A stretch of DNA of 64,000 nt from Loktanella sp. DSM 29012 (lineage in GTDB: Bacteria; Pseudomonadota; Alphaproteobacteria; Rhodobacterales; Rhodobacteraceae). A model generated the notes under the pieces. The model saw nothing but the letters and a program-made list of their open reading frames with translations. It was not told where the DNA came from and searched no databases. This document shows, in pieces, positions 1-9,773 of this stretch. How positions within the stretch are numbered: the stretch's first letter is position 1; each line of letters starts with the position of its first letter. The stretch spans positions 346,088 to 410,087 of the forward strand of contig NZ_FOEJ01000005.1 of NCBI RefSeq assembly GCF_900110705.1. Reading direction: 5' to 3'. A program made the position numbers and the translations under genes.

Positions 1-1
1 C

Positions 2-2548
2 GTGGCCCCTGCCCTGACGCTGACCGACAAGGAATACCAGATCATGCGCACGCACAGCATCAACGTGCTGCGCGAAATCGGCGTGGAAACCGGCGGGTCC
101 AACGTGCAGTGGGCCGTGAACCCCGACGATGGCCGCATGGTCGTCATCGAAATGAACCCACGCGTGTCGCGGTCTTCGGCCCTGGCGTCCAAGGCGACGG
201 GTTTCCCGATTGCGAAAATCGCGGCGAAACTGGCCGTGGGTTACACGTTGGACGAGTTGGACAACGACATCACCGGAGTGACCCCTGCGTCATTCGAGCC
301 GACGATCGACTATGTCGTGACGAAAATCCCGCGCTTTGCCTTCGAGAAATTCGCAGGCTCTGAACCGCTGTTGACCACGGCGATGAAATCCGTGGGCGAG
401 GCGATGGCCATTGGCCGCACCATCCACGAATCCTTCCAAAAGGCGCTGGCCAGCATGGAAACCGGGCTGACCGGGTTCGACGACATCGCGATCCCTGGCG
501 CCCCTGACGTTGCCGCCATCACCAAGGCGCTGGCACGCCAGACCCCCGACCGCATCCGCGTGATCGCGCAGGCGATGCGTCACGGTCTGAGCGATGACGA
601 CATCCACGCCGTCACCAAGTTCGACCCCTGGTTCCTGGCCCGTATCCGCGAAATCGTGGACGCCGAAGAGGTGGTCAAGTCGAACGGCCTGCCCGCGGAC
701 GAGACGGGCCTGCGCAAGCTCAAGATGATGGGTTTTACCGATGCGCGTCTGGCGACCCTGACGGGTCAGTCAGAGGCAGACGTACGGCGCGCACGGACCA
801 ACGCCGGTGTCGTCGCCGTATTCAAACGCATTGATACCTGTGCGGCCGAGTTCGAGGCGCAGACGCCTTATATGTATTCGACCTACGAGGCCCCCATGAT
901 GGGCGAAGTCGAGGACGAGGCGCGCCCGTCCGACCGCAAGAAGGTCGTGATCCTGGGTGGTGGTCCGAACCGGATCGGACAGGGGATCGAGTTTGACTAT
1001 TGCTGCTGTCACGCCTGTTTCGCCCTGACCGATCAGGGCTATGAGACGATCATGATCAACTGCAACCCCGAGACGGTTTCGACCGATTACGACACATCGG
1101 ACCGGTTGTATTTCGAGCCGCTGACGTTCGAGCACGTCATGGAAATCCTGCGGGTCGAGCAGGAAAACGGCATTCTGCACGGTGTGATCGTGCAGTTCGG
1201 CGGTCAGACGCCACTGAAACTGGCGAACGCGCTGCAAGAGGCAGGCATTCCGATCCTCGGCACCTCGCCCGACGCGATCGACCTGGCCGAGGACCGGGAA
1301 CGGTTCCAGGATCTGGTCAACCGTCTGGGGCTGAAACAGCCGGTGAACGGTATCGCGTCCACCGACCAGCAGGCCTTTGCGATTGCCGCGGACATCGGAT
1401 TCCCGCTTGTCATCCGCCCGTCCTATGTGTTGGGGGGCCGCGCAATGGAGATCGTGCGCGATCAGGCACAGCTGGAACGCTATATCTCTGACGCTGTGGT
1501 GGTATCGGGCGACAGCCCCGTGCTGCTGGACAGCTATCTGTCGGGTGCGGTCGAGGTGGATGTCGATTGCCTGTGCGACGGGGAAAACACCCATGTCGCC
1601 GGTATCATGCAGCACATCGAAGAGGCCGGCGTGCATTCCGGCGACAGTGCCTGTTCGCTGCCGCCGCATTCGCTGTCCGACGCGATGATCACCGAGATCC
1701 GCCGCCAGACCGACCTGCTGGCCAAGGAGCTGCGGGTCGTCGGCCTGATGAACATCCAGTTCGCCGTCAAGAACGAAGAAGTCTACCTGATCGAGGTGAA
1801 CCCCCGCGCGTCCCGCACCGTGCCATTCGTGGCCAAGGCGACCGACAGTGCCATTGCATCCATCGCCGCCCGTCTTATGGCAGGCGAGCCGCTGTCAAAT
1901 TTCCCGCTGCGCGCGCCCTACCCCGAAACCGACAACCCGATGGATGTGTTGCCGCTGGGCGACGCCTTCACGCTGGCCGACCCGAAAACACCCTGGTTCA
2001 GCGTCAAGGAAGCGGTTCTGCCATTCGCGCGGTTCCCCGGCGTCGACACGATCCTGGGGCCGGAAATGCGGTCCACTGGCGAGGTCATGGGCTGGGACCG
2101 CAACTTTGCCCGTGCATTCCTCAAGGCGCAGATGGGTGCGGGCACAGACCTGCCGACGACTGGCCGCGTGTTCGTGTCGATCCGCGATGATGACAAGACG
2201 GACGCCATGGCAGAGGCCGCACGCGGCCTGACCGACCTTGGACTGTCCATCGTGGCCACTCGCGGCACCGCGAAATGGCTGGCCGATCTGGGCATCACCG
2301 TGGAAACCGTGAACAAGGTCTACGAGGGTGGCCGGACCATCGTCGATCAGCTCAAGGATAGCGAGATCGCGCTGGTGCTGAACACCACCGAAGGTGCGCA
2401 GGCCGTCGAGGATTCGCGCGATATCCGTGCCGTCGCCCTGAACGACAAGATCCCGTATTTCACCACTGCCGCCGCCGCACAGGCTGCGGTGATGGCGATG
2501 CAGGAACGTGCGAATGGCGAAATCGAGGTGCGCAGCCTGCAAGGCTGA
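2..2548 (+). CDS. carB: Carbamoyl-phosphate synthase large subunit, C-terminal part (5' truncated by window edge)
   Basis: The large subunit makes carbamoyl phosphate from bicarbonate, ATP and ammonia supplied by CarA, for pyrimidine and arginine synthesis. About 848 residues are visible against roughly 1,070-1,110 in the family, so the first 230-260 codons lie upstream. The fragment opens inside the first ATP-grasp domain ([20 protein letters not shown] near residue 50). It passes through the oligomerisation region and enters the second synthetase half at [20 protein letters not shown] near residue 315, followed by [14 protein letters not shown]. It ends with an MGS allosteric domain ([20 protein letters not shown], about residue 720 on). 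No frameshift is seen. The GTG at base 2 is only an internal codon. The gene is followed after 65 bases by a small lipoprotein gene on the same strand. Confidence 0.97.
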   Translation: MAPALTLTDKEYQIMRTHSINVLREIGVETGGSNVQWAVNPDDGRMVVIEMNPRVSRSSALASKATGFPIAKIAAKLAVGYTLDELDNDITGVTPASFEPTIDYVVTKIPRFAFEKFAGSEPLLTTAMKSVGEAMAIGRTIHESFQKALASMETGLTGFDDIAIPGAPDVAAITKALARQTPDRIRVIAQAMRHGLSDDDIHAVTKFDPWFLARIREIVDAEEVVKSNGLPADETGLRKLKMMGFTDARLATLTGQSEADVRRARTNAGVVAVFKRIDTCAAEFEAQTPYMYSTYEAPMMGEVEDEARPSDRKKVVILGGGPNRIGQGIEFDYCCCHACFALTDQGYETIMINCNPETVSTDYDTSDRLYFEPLTFEHVMEILRVEQENGILHGVIVQFGGQTPLKLANALQEAGIPILGTSPDAIDLAEDRERFQDLVNRLGLKQPVNGIASTDQQAFAIAADIGFPLVIRPSYVLGGRAMEIVRDQAQLERYISDAVVVSGDSPVLLDSYLSGAVEVDVDCLCDGENTHVAGIMQHIEEAGVHSGDSACSLPPHSLSDAMITEIRRQTDLLAKELRVVGLMNIQFAVKNEEVYLIEVNPRASRTVPFVAKATDSAIASIAARLMAGEPLSNFPLRAPYPETDNPMDVLPLGDAFTLADPKTPWFSVKEAVLPFARFPGVDTILGPEMRSTGEVMGWDRNFARAFLKAQMGAGTDLPTTGRVFVSIRDDDKTDAMAEAARGLTDLGLSIVATRGTAKWLADLGITVETVNKVYEGGRTIVDQLKDSEIALVLNTTEGAQAVEDSRDIRAVALNDKIPYFTTAAAAQAAVMAMQERANGEIEVRSLQG

Positions 2549-2582
2549 CACCCTGCGGTTAACGCTGCAATGCAAACGTGCT

Positions 2583-2615
2583 ATGACGGGACCAGATCAC
2601 GAAAGGTCCCGTCAT
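2583..2615 (+). promoter_or_regulatory. Perfect 11-bp inverted repeat over the ribosome site and start codon of the lipoprotein gene
   Basis: Arms 2583-2593 (ATGACGGGACC) and 2605-2615 (GGTCCCGTCAT) are exact reverse complements with an 11-base loop. The right arm and loop end contain the GAAAGG ribosome site and the first two bases of the ATG at 2614. In the transcript the hairpin would hide the start of the downstream gene. It could equally act as the carB terminator, although no U-run follows. Confidence 0.55.
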
Positions 2616-2886
2616 GCTGCGCCTCACGCCTGTTGTTCTTCTCGCGGCCTGCACGGTCGCACCAACCTATACCCCACCCCTGTTCGGCGATGGCTACCGC
2701 GCTGACGGCGATCAATGCCGTCGTGTGGCCGAGGATGATTTCACCAATCAGTTTTTGGACGACGCAGCCGACCTCGTGGCCTGCCCCGTCGACATGGAAA
2801 ACATCGGCGTCTTTGCATTGGATACGGGCGCGTCGGCCGTGGCACAGGTGCCCGGCTACATCCTGTATTCCGTCCCGCGTCGTTAG
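2614..2886 (+). CDS. Small putative lipoprotein of unknown function
   Basis: The product has 90 residues. It begins with a short hydrophobic segment and a lipobox-like LLAAC ending at Cys13, which predicts signal peptidase II processing and a mature lipoprotein of about 78 residues. The rest is polar and acidic and contains two further cysteines (near residues 35 and 57) that could form a disulfide. I recognise no domain family. The start is supported by GAAAGG eight bases upstream. It lies downstream of carB and converges with the DUF805 gene, whose stop is two bases beyond this one. Function unknown. Confidence 0.6.
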   Translation: MLRLTPVVLLAACTVAPTYTPPLFGDGYRADGDQCRRVAEDDFTNQFLDDAADLVACPVDMENIGVFALDTGASAVAQVPGYILYSVPRR

Positions 2887-2888
2887 GA

Positions 2889-3485
2889 TCAGCCGAACCG
2901 GTTCGGGCCATCGGGCACGCGACACCACCAGACGATCAGGATGATCCAACCGATCACGGGCAAAAGCAGGAGCAACTGCCACCAGCCCGATTTGTCGATG
3001 TCATGCAGGCGACGCGCGGTCAGCGCGATGGTCGGGATAAAGACGGCAAGCGACCAGATATTGCCTAGCACCCCGAATTCCTGACCAACTTCGCCAAACA
3101 GAGCGGCATCGACGATCCCCAGAACGATACCGATGATGATGCTGTCCAGCATGAACCACCAGAATTCACCGCGGTTGCTGCGTCCCTTGAAATCGAAATA
3201 GCGGGCAAAGAATTGCTGAAACGCGTCCTTCATCCCGCTTTGGCGGCGGTAATCGCGGCCCGTGTCTGCATACTCTGGCACTGCGGGTCGCCCGACACCC
3301 GCAGGCTGTGACGGGGTCCGCGACACGCCCTCGACATGCATGTGGGCGGGTTCCCATTCCTTCATGGTGTCGGTCCAGACCAATGTGCGGGGGCCTATGA
3401 TGCCGGACCGGGTCAATGCCCCGAATTCGGATTCGTCAATCGGGCCGTGTTCCTTGCCGTCGTTCGCATAGTACCATTGTGCCAT
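2889..3485 (-). CDS. GYF_2 - DUF805 membrane protein
   Basis: The product has 198 residues. An N-terminal GYF_2-type module (WYYANDGKEHGPI, residues 3-16, then an acidic and tryptophan-rich stretch to about 50) is thought to mediate protein interactions. A linker leads to a DUF805 domain from about residue 85, starting FFARYFDFKGRSNRGEFWW, with three to four hydrophobic membrane segments and the signature ARRLHDIDKSGWW. The start at 3485 is preferred over the longer frame because it begins directly at the GYF module and has GAGGAGA upstream. DUF805 proteins are inner-membrane proteins of unknown role. The gene is divergent from the ketosynthase gene at 3608. Confidence 0.85.
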   Translation of the reverse strand: MAQWYYANDGKEHGPIDESEFGALTRSGIIGPRTLVWTDTMKEWEPAHMHVEGVSRTPSQPAGVGRPAVPEYADTGRDYRRQSGMKDAFQQFFARYFDFKGRSNRGEFWWFMLDSIIIGIVLGIVDAALFGEVGQEFGVLGNIWSLAVFIPTIALTARRLHDIDKSGWWQLLLLLPVIGWIILIVWWCRVPDGPNRFG

Positions 3486-3607
3486 GGTCTGTCTCCTCGC
3501 GCTGTCGCTGGAAACCTGCGACGAAGCTGACGTCGTGTAAAGAGACCACTTGCTGGACAAGCGCGCCCGGCAACGGCAAAATCAGTTACCCAGCGAAAGG
3601 TCCCATC

Positions 3608-4726
3608 ATGCCAAATGCCGCCATCACCGGAACGGGTGTGTTCACCCCGTCCGAAATCATCACCAATGCCGAGCTGGTGACGGCCTATAATGCCTATGCG
3701 GACCTGTGGAACGCGGAACATGCCGACGACATCGCCGCAGAGAAAACGGCGGCGAAGCCCCATTCGTCAGAGGATTTCATCGTTGCCGCATCCGGGATCG
3801 AGCGGCGTTATGTGATCGACAAAACCGGCGTGCTGGACCCCACGCGGATGTATCCGCATTTTCGCGCCCGCAGCGACGACGAACCGTCCTTGATGGCGGA
3901 AATCGCCCAGGACGCGATTACCAAGGCGCTGGCACAGGCGGGGATCACGGGCACGGATGTCGATCTGGTGATCTGTGCCGCGTCCAACATCGAACGCGCC
4001 TACCCGGCGGTGGCGGTCGAAATCCAGCAGTTGATCGGTGCCGGCGGCTTTGCCTTTGACATGAACGTGGCCTGTTCATCCGCGACATTCGGCATTCAGC
4101 TGGCCGCCGACATGATCAAGGCCGGGTCGGTGCGGGCGGCTGTCGTCGTGAACCCCGAAATCACCAGCGGCCATCACGAATGGCGCGACCGCGACTGTCA
4201 TTTCATTTTCGGTGACGTCTGCACCGCGACGGTCCTGCAACCCGAGGACGCGGCAAGTGGTGCGCATTTCAAGGTCCTGTCGACCCGTTGCGCGACCGAA
4301 TTTTCCAACAATATCCGCAATAACGCCGGTTTCCTGCGCCGGACGCGCGACCAGATGGAGGACCGCCGCGACATGCAGTTCATGCAAAACGGGCGGCGCG
4401 TGTTCAAGGAGGTGCTGCCCATGGTCAGCCAGCATATGGCGGACCACATGGCCGACGAGGGTCTGACCGCAGATGACCTCAAACGGCTGTGGCTGCATCA
4501 GGCCAACAAGACGATGAACAGCTATATCGGCAAAAAGGTGATGGGCCGGGACCCCGAACCCGATGAACAGCCGAATATCCTTCAGGATTATGCCAACACA
4601 TCGTCGGCGGGCTCGATCATCGCGTTTTCGAAATACTCGGACGATCTGGTTCCCGGCGACAAGGGAATCATCTGTTCCTTTGGCGCCGGGTATTCGGTCG
4701 GGTCGGTCGTCGTCGAACGAGCCTAG
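3608..4726 (+). CDS. Beta-ketoacyl-ACP synthase III family protein (FabH-like)
   Basis: This 372-residue thiolase-fold ketosynthase belongs to the FabH-like group, which joins an acyl-CoA to a malonyl-thioester or performs related acyl transfers. The triad is visible as Cys156 (VACSSATFG), His297 (LWLHQANKTMN) and Asn330 (YANTSSAGS). It is longer than housekeeping FabH (about 320), with an insertion around residues 25-60. It stands alone without acyl carrier or fab genes, so it is probably not the main fatty-acid initiator. An accessory role, for example in an unusual acyl chain or signal molecule, is inference. The start is set by GAAAGG before the ATG. The stop overlaps the stop of the opposite aldo/keto reductase gene by four bases. 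Confidence 0.85.
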   Translation: MPNAAITGTGVFTPSEIITNAELVTAYNAYADLWNAEHADDIAAEKTAAKPHSSEDFIVAASGIERRYVIDKTGVLDPTRMYPHFRARSDDEPSLMAEIAQDAITKALAQAGITGTDVDLVICAASNIERAYPAVAVEIQQLIGAGGFAFDMNVACSSATFGIQLAADMIKAGSVRAAVVVNPEITSGHHEWRDRDCHFIFGDVCTATVLQPEDAASGAHFKVLSTRCATEFSNNIRNNAGFLRRTRDQMEDRRDMQFMQNGRRVFKEVLPMVSQHMADHMADEGLTADDLKRLWLHQANKTMNSYIGKKVMGRDPEPDEQPNILQDYANTSSAGSIIAFSKYSDDLVPGDKGIICSFGAGYSVGSVVVERA

Positions 4727-5556
4727 TCGAGCCCGTTGAACGTATCGGGGTCAGGCCCGGTGCGTTCGCCGGTGTCCAGCGCCGCGATGGCCGTCAGGTC
4801 ATCGTCGGTCAGGTTGAAATCAAAAATATCCATATTGGCCCGCAGGTGATCGGGATTGCCTGACCGGCTGATCACGACGTTCCCGATGTCGATGTGCCAG
4901 CGCAGGATCACCTGTGCGGGGGACTTGCCTGTGCGGTCAGCAATCGCCTTGATCGGGGCGGCATCGAACGATCGCGCACTGCCCAGCGGTGACCAGCTTT
5001 GCGTGACGATGTCGCGTGCATCGTAGACTTGGGCCAGTTTGGATTGCTGCAGGCGCGGGTTCACCTCGACCTGGTTCAGGACGGGTTTCACGCCGGTTTC
5101 GCCGATGATGCGGTCCAGATGATCCTTGTGAAAGTTCGACACACCGATTGATGTCATCTGCCCGTCCGCCTGCGCGTCAATCAACGCTTTCCATGCGGTG
5201 ACATAGGTGTCCTGTTGCGGAAAGGGCCAGTGCAGGAGCATCAGGTCCAGTTTTTCCAGCCCAGTGCGTTTCAGGCTGTCATCGACCGATTTGCGCACGT
5301 CGTCATAGGACATGCCGTCGTTCCAGACCTTGGACGTGATGAACAAATCATCGCGTGACACCTCGCTTGCGCGGATGCCCTCGCCCAGCTCCTCTTCGTT
5401 CTTGTACATCGCCGCACCGTCAATCAGGCGGTAGCCCATGCCGATGGCATCGCGCACGACGTCAGCGCATGTATCCTTTGGCACCTGCCAGAGGCCCAAT
5501 CCGAATTTCGGGATCGCGTTTCCGTCGTGAAAGGCTTGGGTCGGAATGTCGGTCAT
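4723..5556 (-). CDS. Aldo/keto reductase (2,5-diketogluconate reductase-like)
   Basis: The product is a 277-residue NADPH-dependent oxidoreductase of the AKR superfamily. Family marks are GLGLWQVPKDT near the N-terminus, the GYRLIDGAAMYKNEEELG block with the catalytic Asp and Tyr, the Lys in FITSKVW, the LLHWPFP block with the catalytic His, and GVSNFHKDHL. The ORF extends further upstream, but the start at 5556 gives the usual family N-terminus. The physiological substrate cannot be read from the sequence. It converges with the FabH-like gene (CTAG overlap) and its start lies about 130 bases from the thymidine kinase start on the other strand. Confidence 0.9.
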   Translation of the reverse strand: MTDIPTQAFHDGNAIPKFGLGLWQVPKDTCADVVRDAIGMGYRLIDGAAMYKNEEELGEGIRASEVSRDDLFITSKVWNDGMSYDDVRKSVDDSLKRTGLEKLDLMLLHWPFPQQDTYVTAWKALIDAQADGQMTSIGVSNFHKDHLDRIIGETGVKPVLNQVEVNPRLQQSKLAQVYDARDIVTQSWSPLGSARSFDAAPIKAIADRTGKSPAQVILRWHIDIGNVVISRSGNPDHLRANMDIFDFNLTDDDLTAIAALDTGERTGPDPDTFNGLD

Positions 5557-5689
5557 GGCTTTATCCTTTGTCTTTTCAGTCGGACAACGGATCGCAGGGC
5601 TGATCTGTTCCATGACGATCCGGCGGTGTGAGCGGCAGACAGGCACGCACGCTCTTGCAAAGGGTCGGACCGTGGCGGTAGGCAGGCGC

Positions 5690-6289
5690 ATGGCGAAGCT
5701 CTATTTCAATTATTCCACGATGAACGCGGGCAAATCGACCGTGTTGCTGCAAGCCAGCCACAACTACATTGAGCGCGGAATGCAGACCTATCTGATGACG
5801 GCGCGGCTGGATACGCGCGCCGGTCAGGGCCGCATCGCCAGCCGGATCGGCATCGGCGACGTGGCCGATACATTCGCCCCCGGCGAAAACCTCTTCACCA
5901 AAATCGCGCGCCGACTGGACGCGGAACCGTGCGCCTGCGTTTTCATCGACGAGGCGCAGTTTCTGGAAGAGGAACAGGTCTGGCAACTGGCCCGGGCAGT
6001 CGATGATCTGGGCGTGCCGATCATGTGCTACGGGTTGCGCGTCGATTTTCAGGGCAAGCTGTTTCCAGGGTCGGCCACCCTGCTGGCGCTGGCCGATGAA
6101 ATGCGAGAGGTCCGCACGATCTGTCACTGCGGACGCAAGGCCACGATGGTCGTGCGCAAGGACGCGGATGGCCGCGTCGTTCAGGCGGGCGATCAGGTGC
6201 AGGTTGGCGGCAACGACCGATATGTGTCGCTTTGTCGCAAACACTGGCGCGAAGCGATGGACGACGCGGAACCGGATCTGCTGATCTGA
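5690..6289 (+). CDS. tdk: Thymidine kinase (type II)
   Basis: The 199-residue enzyme phosphorylates thymidine (and deoxyuridine) in pyrimidine salvage. It starts MAKLYFNYSTMNAGKST, which contains the P-loop (NAGKST). The Walker B and catalytic region VFIDEAQFL lies near residue 87. Zinc-binding cysteines are visible as ICHCGRK (around 145) and in SLCRKHW near the C-terminus. The lid sequence GGNDRYVSLC is typical of the TK1/type II family. A longer in-frame start exists upstream, but the methionine at 5690 matches the family. Thymidylate synthase and dihydrofolate reductase are encoded 10 kb away. Confidence 0.95.
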   Translation: MAKLYFNYSTMNAGKSTVLLQASHNYIERGMQTYLMTARLDTRAGQGRIASRIGIGDVADTFAPGENLFTKIARRLDAEPCACVFIDEAQFLEEEQVWQLARAVDDLGVPIMCYGLRVDFQGKLFPGSATLLALADEMREVRTICHCGRKATMVVRKDADGRVVQAGDQVQVGGNDRYVSLCRKHWREAMDDAEPDLLI

Positions 6290-6323
6290 GTTTGATTCCT
6301 AGTCATTTGTTAGGTCCAAAGTC

Positions 6324-6812
6324 ATGTCAGACAGCCTTCGTTATTCCCGTAAACACATGTTCCTGCACTGGATCATTGCCCTGCTGGTCGCCGTCCAGTT
6401 CTTCTTTGCGGAAAACATGGGGGCCGCTTTCGACGCCAAGCTTGAAACAGCCAGCGGCGGTTGGACGACCGGCGCTGCCTTTCACGCGATACTGGGCGCG
6501 TCGATTGGCCTACTCATGCTGTGGCGGTTGATGATCCGTCGCACGACCGACATCCCGCCGCCGCCGGCACATGCCCCAGATCTGATCCAGACGGTCAGCA
6601 GGGCCACCCACTGGCTGTTCTACGCAATCCTGATCGCCATGCCGGTCGCGGGCGCGATCGCATGGTTTTTGAAACTGGAATGGATGGCAGAGGTTCACGA
6701 CGTCACCGGCAAGGTGCTGATCGCCCTGATCGTGTTACACATCGCCGGAGCGGCCTATCACCATTTCATCGGTGGTGACAAAAGCGTCATCCACCGCATG
6801 ATCCCGCGCTAG
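6324..6812 (+). CDS. Cytochrome b561 family protein
   Basis: This 162-residue integral membrane di-heme b-type cytochrome should have four membrane segments. It begins RYSRKHMFLHWIIALLV, whose histidines fit the first heme ligand, and further histidines lie in SRATHWLFYAILIAM and in LIVLHIAGAAYHHF near the C-terminus. Members shuttle electrons from quinol or act on superoxide; the partner here is unknown. It stands alone and overlaps the 3' end of the opposite 2-hydroxyacid dehydrogenase gene by four bases. Confidence 0.9.
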   Translation: MSDSLRYSRKHMFLHWIIALLVAVQFFFAENMGAAFDAKLETASGGWTTGAAFHAILGASIGLLMLWRLMIRRTTDIPPPPAHAPDLIQTVSRATHWLFYAILIAMPVAGAIAWFLKLEWMAEVHDVTGKVLIALIVLHIAGAAYHHFIGGDKSVIHRMIPR

Positions 6813-7753
6813 ACCGCGTTTGGCGGCGCATCCCCTTGATCCCACGCGATCAGGTTATCCACGGCGAGCTGTCCCATCGCCTCGCGGACCTCCAACGCTG
6901 CCGTGCCAAGGTGCGGCAGCAATACCACGTTGTCCAAGCCCAGCAATTCTGATGGCACCGTCGGTTCGTTTTCGTAGACGTCCAGACCGGCGCTGATGCG
7001 CCCGGATTTCAGCGCGGCCACCAGTGATGCCTCGTCCACGACGTCGCCACGCGCGATATTGATGAAAATCGCGCCGTCGCTCAGTTCCGCCAGTGCGTCA
7101 GCGTCGATCAAGTGGACGTTCTCACCGCCTCCCGGCACGGCCACAACGACCACGTCCGATTGGCTCATCACGCCGCTGAGTTCCTCGACCTGTCGGGCGG
7201 GGAAATCTACGTCTTTGACCGAGCGATTGTAATAGATCACCTTCATGTCAAAACCGAAATGCGCACGACGCGCGATGGCCTGACCAATGCGGCCCATGCC
7301 GACGATGCCGATACGTTTGCCGGTCAGATGCATCCCCAGCAGTTGCGTCGGCTCCCATCCGGTCCATTCTCCCGCGCGCACCAGACGCTCTCCCTCGCCC
7401 GCGCGGCGGGCGGCCATCAGCATCAGCGTCAGCGCGATGTCAGCGGTCGCATCGGTGACGGCACCGGGCGTGTTGGACACGGTGACGCCGGCAGCCTTGG
7501 CCGCGCGCACGTCAATGTGGTTGTAGCCAACGCCGAAATTGGCCAGCATCTTGCACCGCAGGTCGGGCGTCGCGAATGCCATGTCGGTGAAACCGTCACC
7601 CAAGGTGCACATGATTGCGTCGTATTCCTGCAAGGCCGATGCAGCGGCCTCGACGCTCAGCGGGCCGTCGTCGCTGATCGTAACATCAAAGTGTGGGCGC
7701 ACCGCGTCGATGGTTGCGTCCGGAAACGGGCGAGTCAGCAGAAGGCGTTTCAA
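6809..7753 (-). CDS. D-2-hydroxyacid dehydrogenase (glyoxylate/hydroxypyruvate reductase-like)
   Basis: The 314-residue NAD(P)-dependent oxidoreductase interconverts 2-oxo- and D-2-hydroxyacids. The nucleotide-binding glycine motif [16 protein letters not shown] lies near residues 150-165. The catalytic Arg is in [15 protein letters not shown], the Glu in VYENEPTVP, and the His in LLPHLGTA. The start codon is TTG, overlapping the stop of the csaA-like gene as TTGA, with GGGGGCGG just upstream. It is the last gene of a coupled minus-strand run (YbjN-like, proC, csaA-like, this gene). A second member of the superfamily (GhrA type) is at 46246-47178. Confidence 0.9.
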   Translation of the reverse strand: MKRLLLTRPFPDATIDAVRPHFDVTISDDGPLSVEAAASALQEYDAIMCTLGDGFTDMAFATPDLRCKMLANFGVGYNHIDVRAAKAAGVTVSNTPGAVTDATADIALTLMLMAARRAGEGERLVRAGEWTGWEPTQLLGMHLTGKRIGIVGMGRIGQAIARRAHFGFDMKVIYYNRSVKDVDFPARQVEELSGVMSQSDVVVVAVPGGGENVHLIDADALAELSDGAIFINIARGDVVDEASLVAALKSGRISAGLDVYENEPTVPSELLGLDNVVLLPHLGTAALEVREAMGQLAVDNLIAWDQGDAPPNAV

Positions 7754-8091
7754 TGCAACCGCCCCCCGTTCGGCACCGATTGGTCCGGCGTCGCCAGCAC
7801 AACGGCACCATCGGCATCAGGAAATCCCATGACGAGGACTTCTGACATGAATTTTCCGATCTGGCGCGGTGGAAAATTCACGACCGCCATGACCTGACGT
7901 CCGATCAACCCTTCCGGTGTGTAGTGGACCGTCAGCTGGGCCGAGGTCTTGCGTTCACCGATGTCGCCACCGAAATCGATCCAGAGCTTGATCGCGGGCT
8001 TGCGGGCCTCCGGATAGGGTTCGGCCCGCACCACGGTGCCGACGCGCACGTCGACCTTCATGAAATCGTCGAAATCGATCTGATCAGTCAC
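7750..8091 (-). CDS. csaA: tRNA-binding domain protein, CsaA-like
   Basis: The product is about 113 residues, a single OB-fold tRNA-binding domain like those of EMAP-II and CsaA. Diagnostic stretches are [31 protein letters not shown] and [18 protein letters not shown]. CsaA has been proposed to have chaperone or export-linked activity; this is family knowledge only. I place the start at the GTG at 8091, because GGGAG stands seven bases before it and it overlaps the proC stop; an ATG at 8109 would add six residues. The stop overlaps the TTG start of the next gene. Confidence 0.85.
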   Translation of the reverse strand: MTDQIDFDDFMKVDVRVGTVVRAEPYPEARKPAIKLWIDFGGDIGERKTSAQLTVHYTPEGLIGRQVMAVVNFPPRQIGKFMSEVLVMGFPDADGAVVLATPDQSVPNGGRLH

Positions 8092-8899
8092 GCGACAACT
8101 CCCGTCCACGGTCAGCCGCGGCAGTGACGGCGCGCGACAATAGCTTGGGGAATCCGTGTTCCGCGTCCATCAACACCTCCAACGCGGCCTGGGTCGTGCC
8201 ATTGGGCGAGGTCACGTTGCGGCGCAGCTGGGCTGGATCCTCGTCCGAGTCCTCTGCCAGCTGCCCTGCCCCGCCGACGGTCGCCTTTGCCAGTTTCATG
8301 GCAACATCCTCTGGCAGGCCCTGTTCGACGCCGGCAGCGGCAAGTGTTTCGATCAGATGAAAGACATAGGCCGGGCCAGACCCAGACACGCCGGTGACGG
8401 CGTCGATCTGCGCCTCGTCGTCCAGCCGGACAGTCTGGCCGACCGCGTTCATCAGCGTCTCCGCCAGTGACAGGTGGTCATCGGTCGCAGCGGCATTGCC
8501 GACCAGCGCACTGATGCCGCGCCCGATTGCGGCGGGCGTGTTGGGCATGGTCCGCACGATGGGACTGTCCGCGCCAAACGCCGCCTCGAACCGCGCCAGC
8601 GACGTGCCTGCAGCAACCGACACGAACAGCGTCTTGCCGCCACCCAAGGCTGCCATCGCAGGCAGCGCATCGCCCATCATCTGCGGTTTCACAGCCACCA
8701 GCGCCACGGCGGGTGCATCCGGCGTGCCATCGTTGATATGACAGCCCGTGGCGCGGACCCAGTCACTGGGATTGGGGTCCAGTATCCAGACCGAACCCGC
8801 AGGCAGGCCCGATTTCAGCCAGCCGTCCAGCAGGGCCGATCCCATCTTGCCACAGCCCAGCAGCACCAGACCACGGTCAGCAACGTCATTCATATCCAT
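8084..8899 (-). CDS. proC: Pyrroline-5-carboxylate reductase
   Basis: The enzyme carries out the last step of proline synthesis, NAD(P)H reduction of pyrroline-5-carboxylate. The product is about 271 residues, starting [20 protein letters not shown] with the N-terminal dinucleotide fold, followed by [11 protein letters not shown]. The conserved C-terminal block [18 protein letters not shown] and the segment [19 protein letters not shown] complete the signature. The start at 8899 has a GGGG site seven bases upstream; a longer start at 8929 is possible. It follows the YbjN-like gene by 80 bases and overlaps the csaA-like gene by eight. Confidence 0.95.
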   Translation of the reverse strand: MDMNDVADRGLVLLGCGKMGSALLDGWLKSGLPAGSVWILDPNPSDWVRATGCHINDGTPDAPAVALVAVKPQMMGDALPAMAALGGGKTLFVSVAAGTSLARFEAAFGADSPIVRTMPNTPAAIGRGISALVGNAAATDDHLSLAETLMNAVGQTVRLDDEAQIDAVTGVSGSGPAYVFHLIETLAAAGVEQGLPEDVAMKLAKATVGGAGQLAEDSDEDPAQLRRNVTSPNGTTQAALEVLMDAEHGFPKLLSRAVTAAADRGRELSRD

Positions 8900-8979
8900 A
8901 TCGGGCACCCCATCTGTCAATTCGCCCAAACGCTACGCCCCGTCATGCAGGGGCGCAAGCAATTGACCAACGCGCAGGT

Positions 8980-9483
8980 TCAGGCGCGACCGTAGGTTTC
9001 CGCAATGGCGATTTTCAGCGCCTCTTCGGGGGACCGGTTCGCCCAGGTGACCAGTTGCAGTGCGGGGTAATAGCGTTCGCAGCAGGTCACGGCGGTGTGG
9101 ATCATCGTGTCGATCTGCTCGGGGCTGGCCACCTGCTCGCCCGCGAGTACAAGACCATAACGATAGACCATCATTTTTTGATCGCCCCACCAGGTGAACG
9201 TCCCGCCCCAACTGTCGTCATTGATCGCGTTCAGCGCCTCGAACAACGCCGGCAAGCGCGATGCGGGTGGCTCCATCTCGTAGGTGCAGATCAGGCGCAG
9301 AGTTTCATCCGCCTGCGACCAGGCCAGCGTCAACGCATAGGTGCGCCACTGGCCTTCGACAGCCATTGCGATCCGATCATCGTGCACACGGTCGAATTCC
9401 CAGGCGTGGTGTTCCGCCAGATGTTCGACCAGATCGATCGGATGCACATCGTCGGCGTCCAGAAACATGTCTGTCAGGGCCAT
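8980..9483 (-). CDS. YbjN domain-containing protein
   Basis: This 167-residue soluble protein matches the YbjN family, whose members have a fold like type III secretion chaperones and an unclear regulatory role. Characteristic segments are AWEFDRVHDDRIAMAVEGQW near residue 28 and AINDDSWGGTFTWWG in the middle. GAGAGG eight bases before the ATG supports the start. It heads the run YbjN-like, proC, csaA-like, 2-hydroxyacid dehydrogenase. The 290-base gap upstream (9484-9773) separates it from a divergent peptidase gene and should hold both promoters; no other element stands out there. Confidence 0.85.
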   Translation of the reverse strand: MALTDMFLDADDVHPIDLVEHLAEHHAWEFDRVHDDRIAMAVEGQWRTYALTLAWSQADETLRLICTYEMEPPASRLPALFEALNAINDDSWGGTFTWWGDQKMMVYRYGLVLAGEQVASPEQIDTMIHTAVTCCERYYPALQLVTWANRSPEEALKIAIAETYGRA

Positions 9484-9773
9484 ATCGTTTGCCTCTCTAC
9501 GGGACTTCGGAGGTGATCCTGCCCGTTTGTTTGCTGCTCTATGACGGGTATGGTTCTTGTTCCGCCCCTACAAGATATCGTGACGGCAGGTTTACTTTGT
9601 GTAAAGTCCGTTTTGGCGGATCTGCTGTGGATAAGGCGGCGAATCGCCGGTGCGCGGCACATTTCGCGGGGATAAGTCGCGTCCATTGTGCGCCGTTGCG
9701 AATGGCACCGCGTTGCGGGCCCCGCGGCACGGGCTTAGGGTGCCGGCAAATCCAAATTGCAAAAGGTGCCCCC

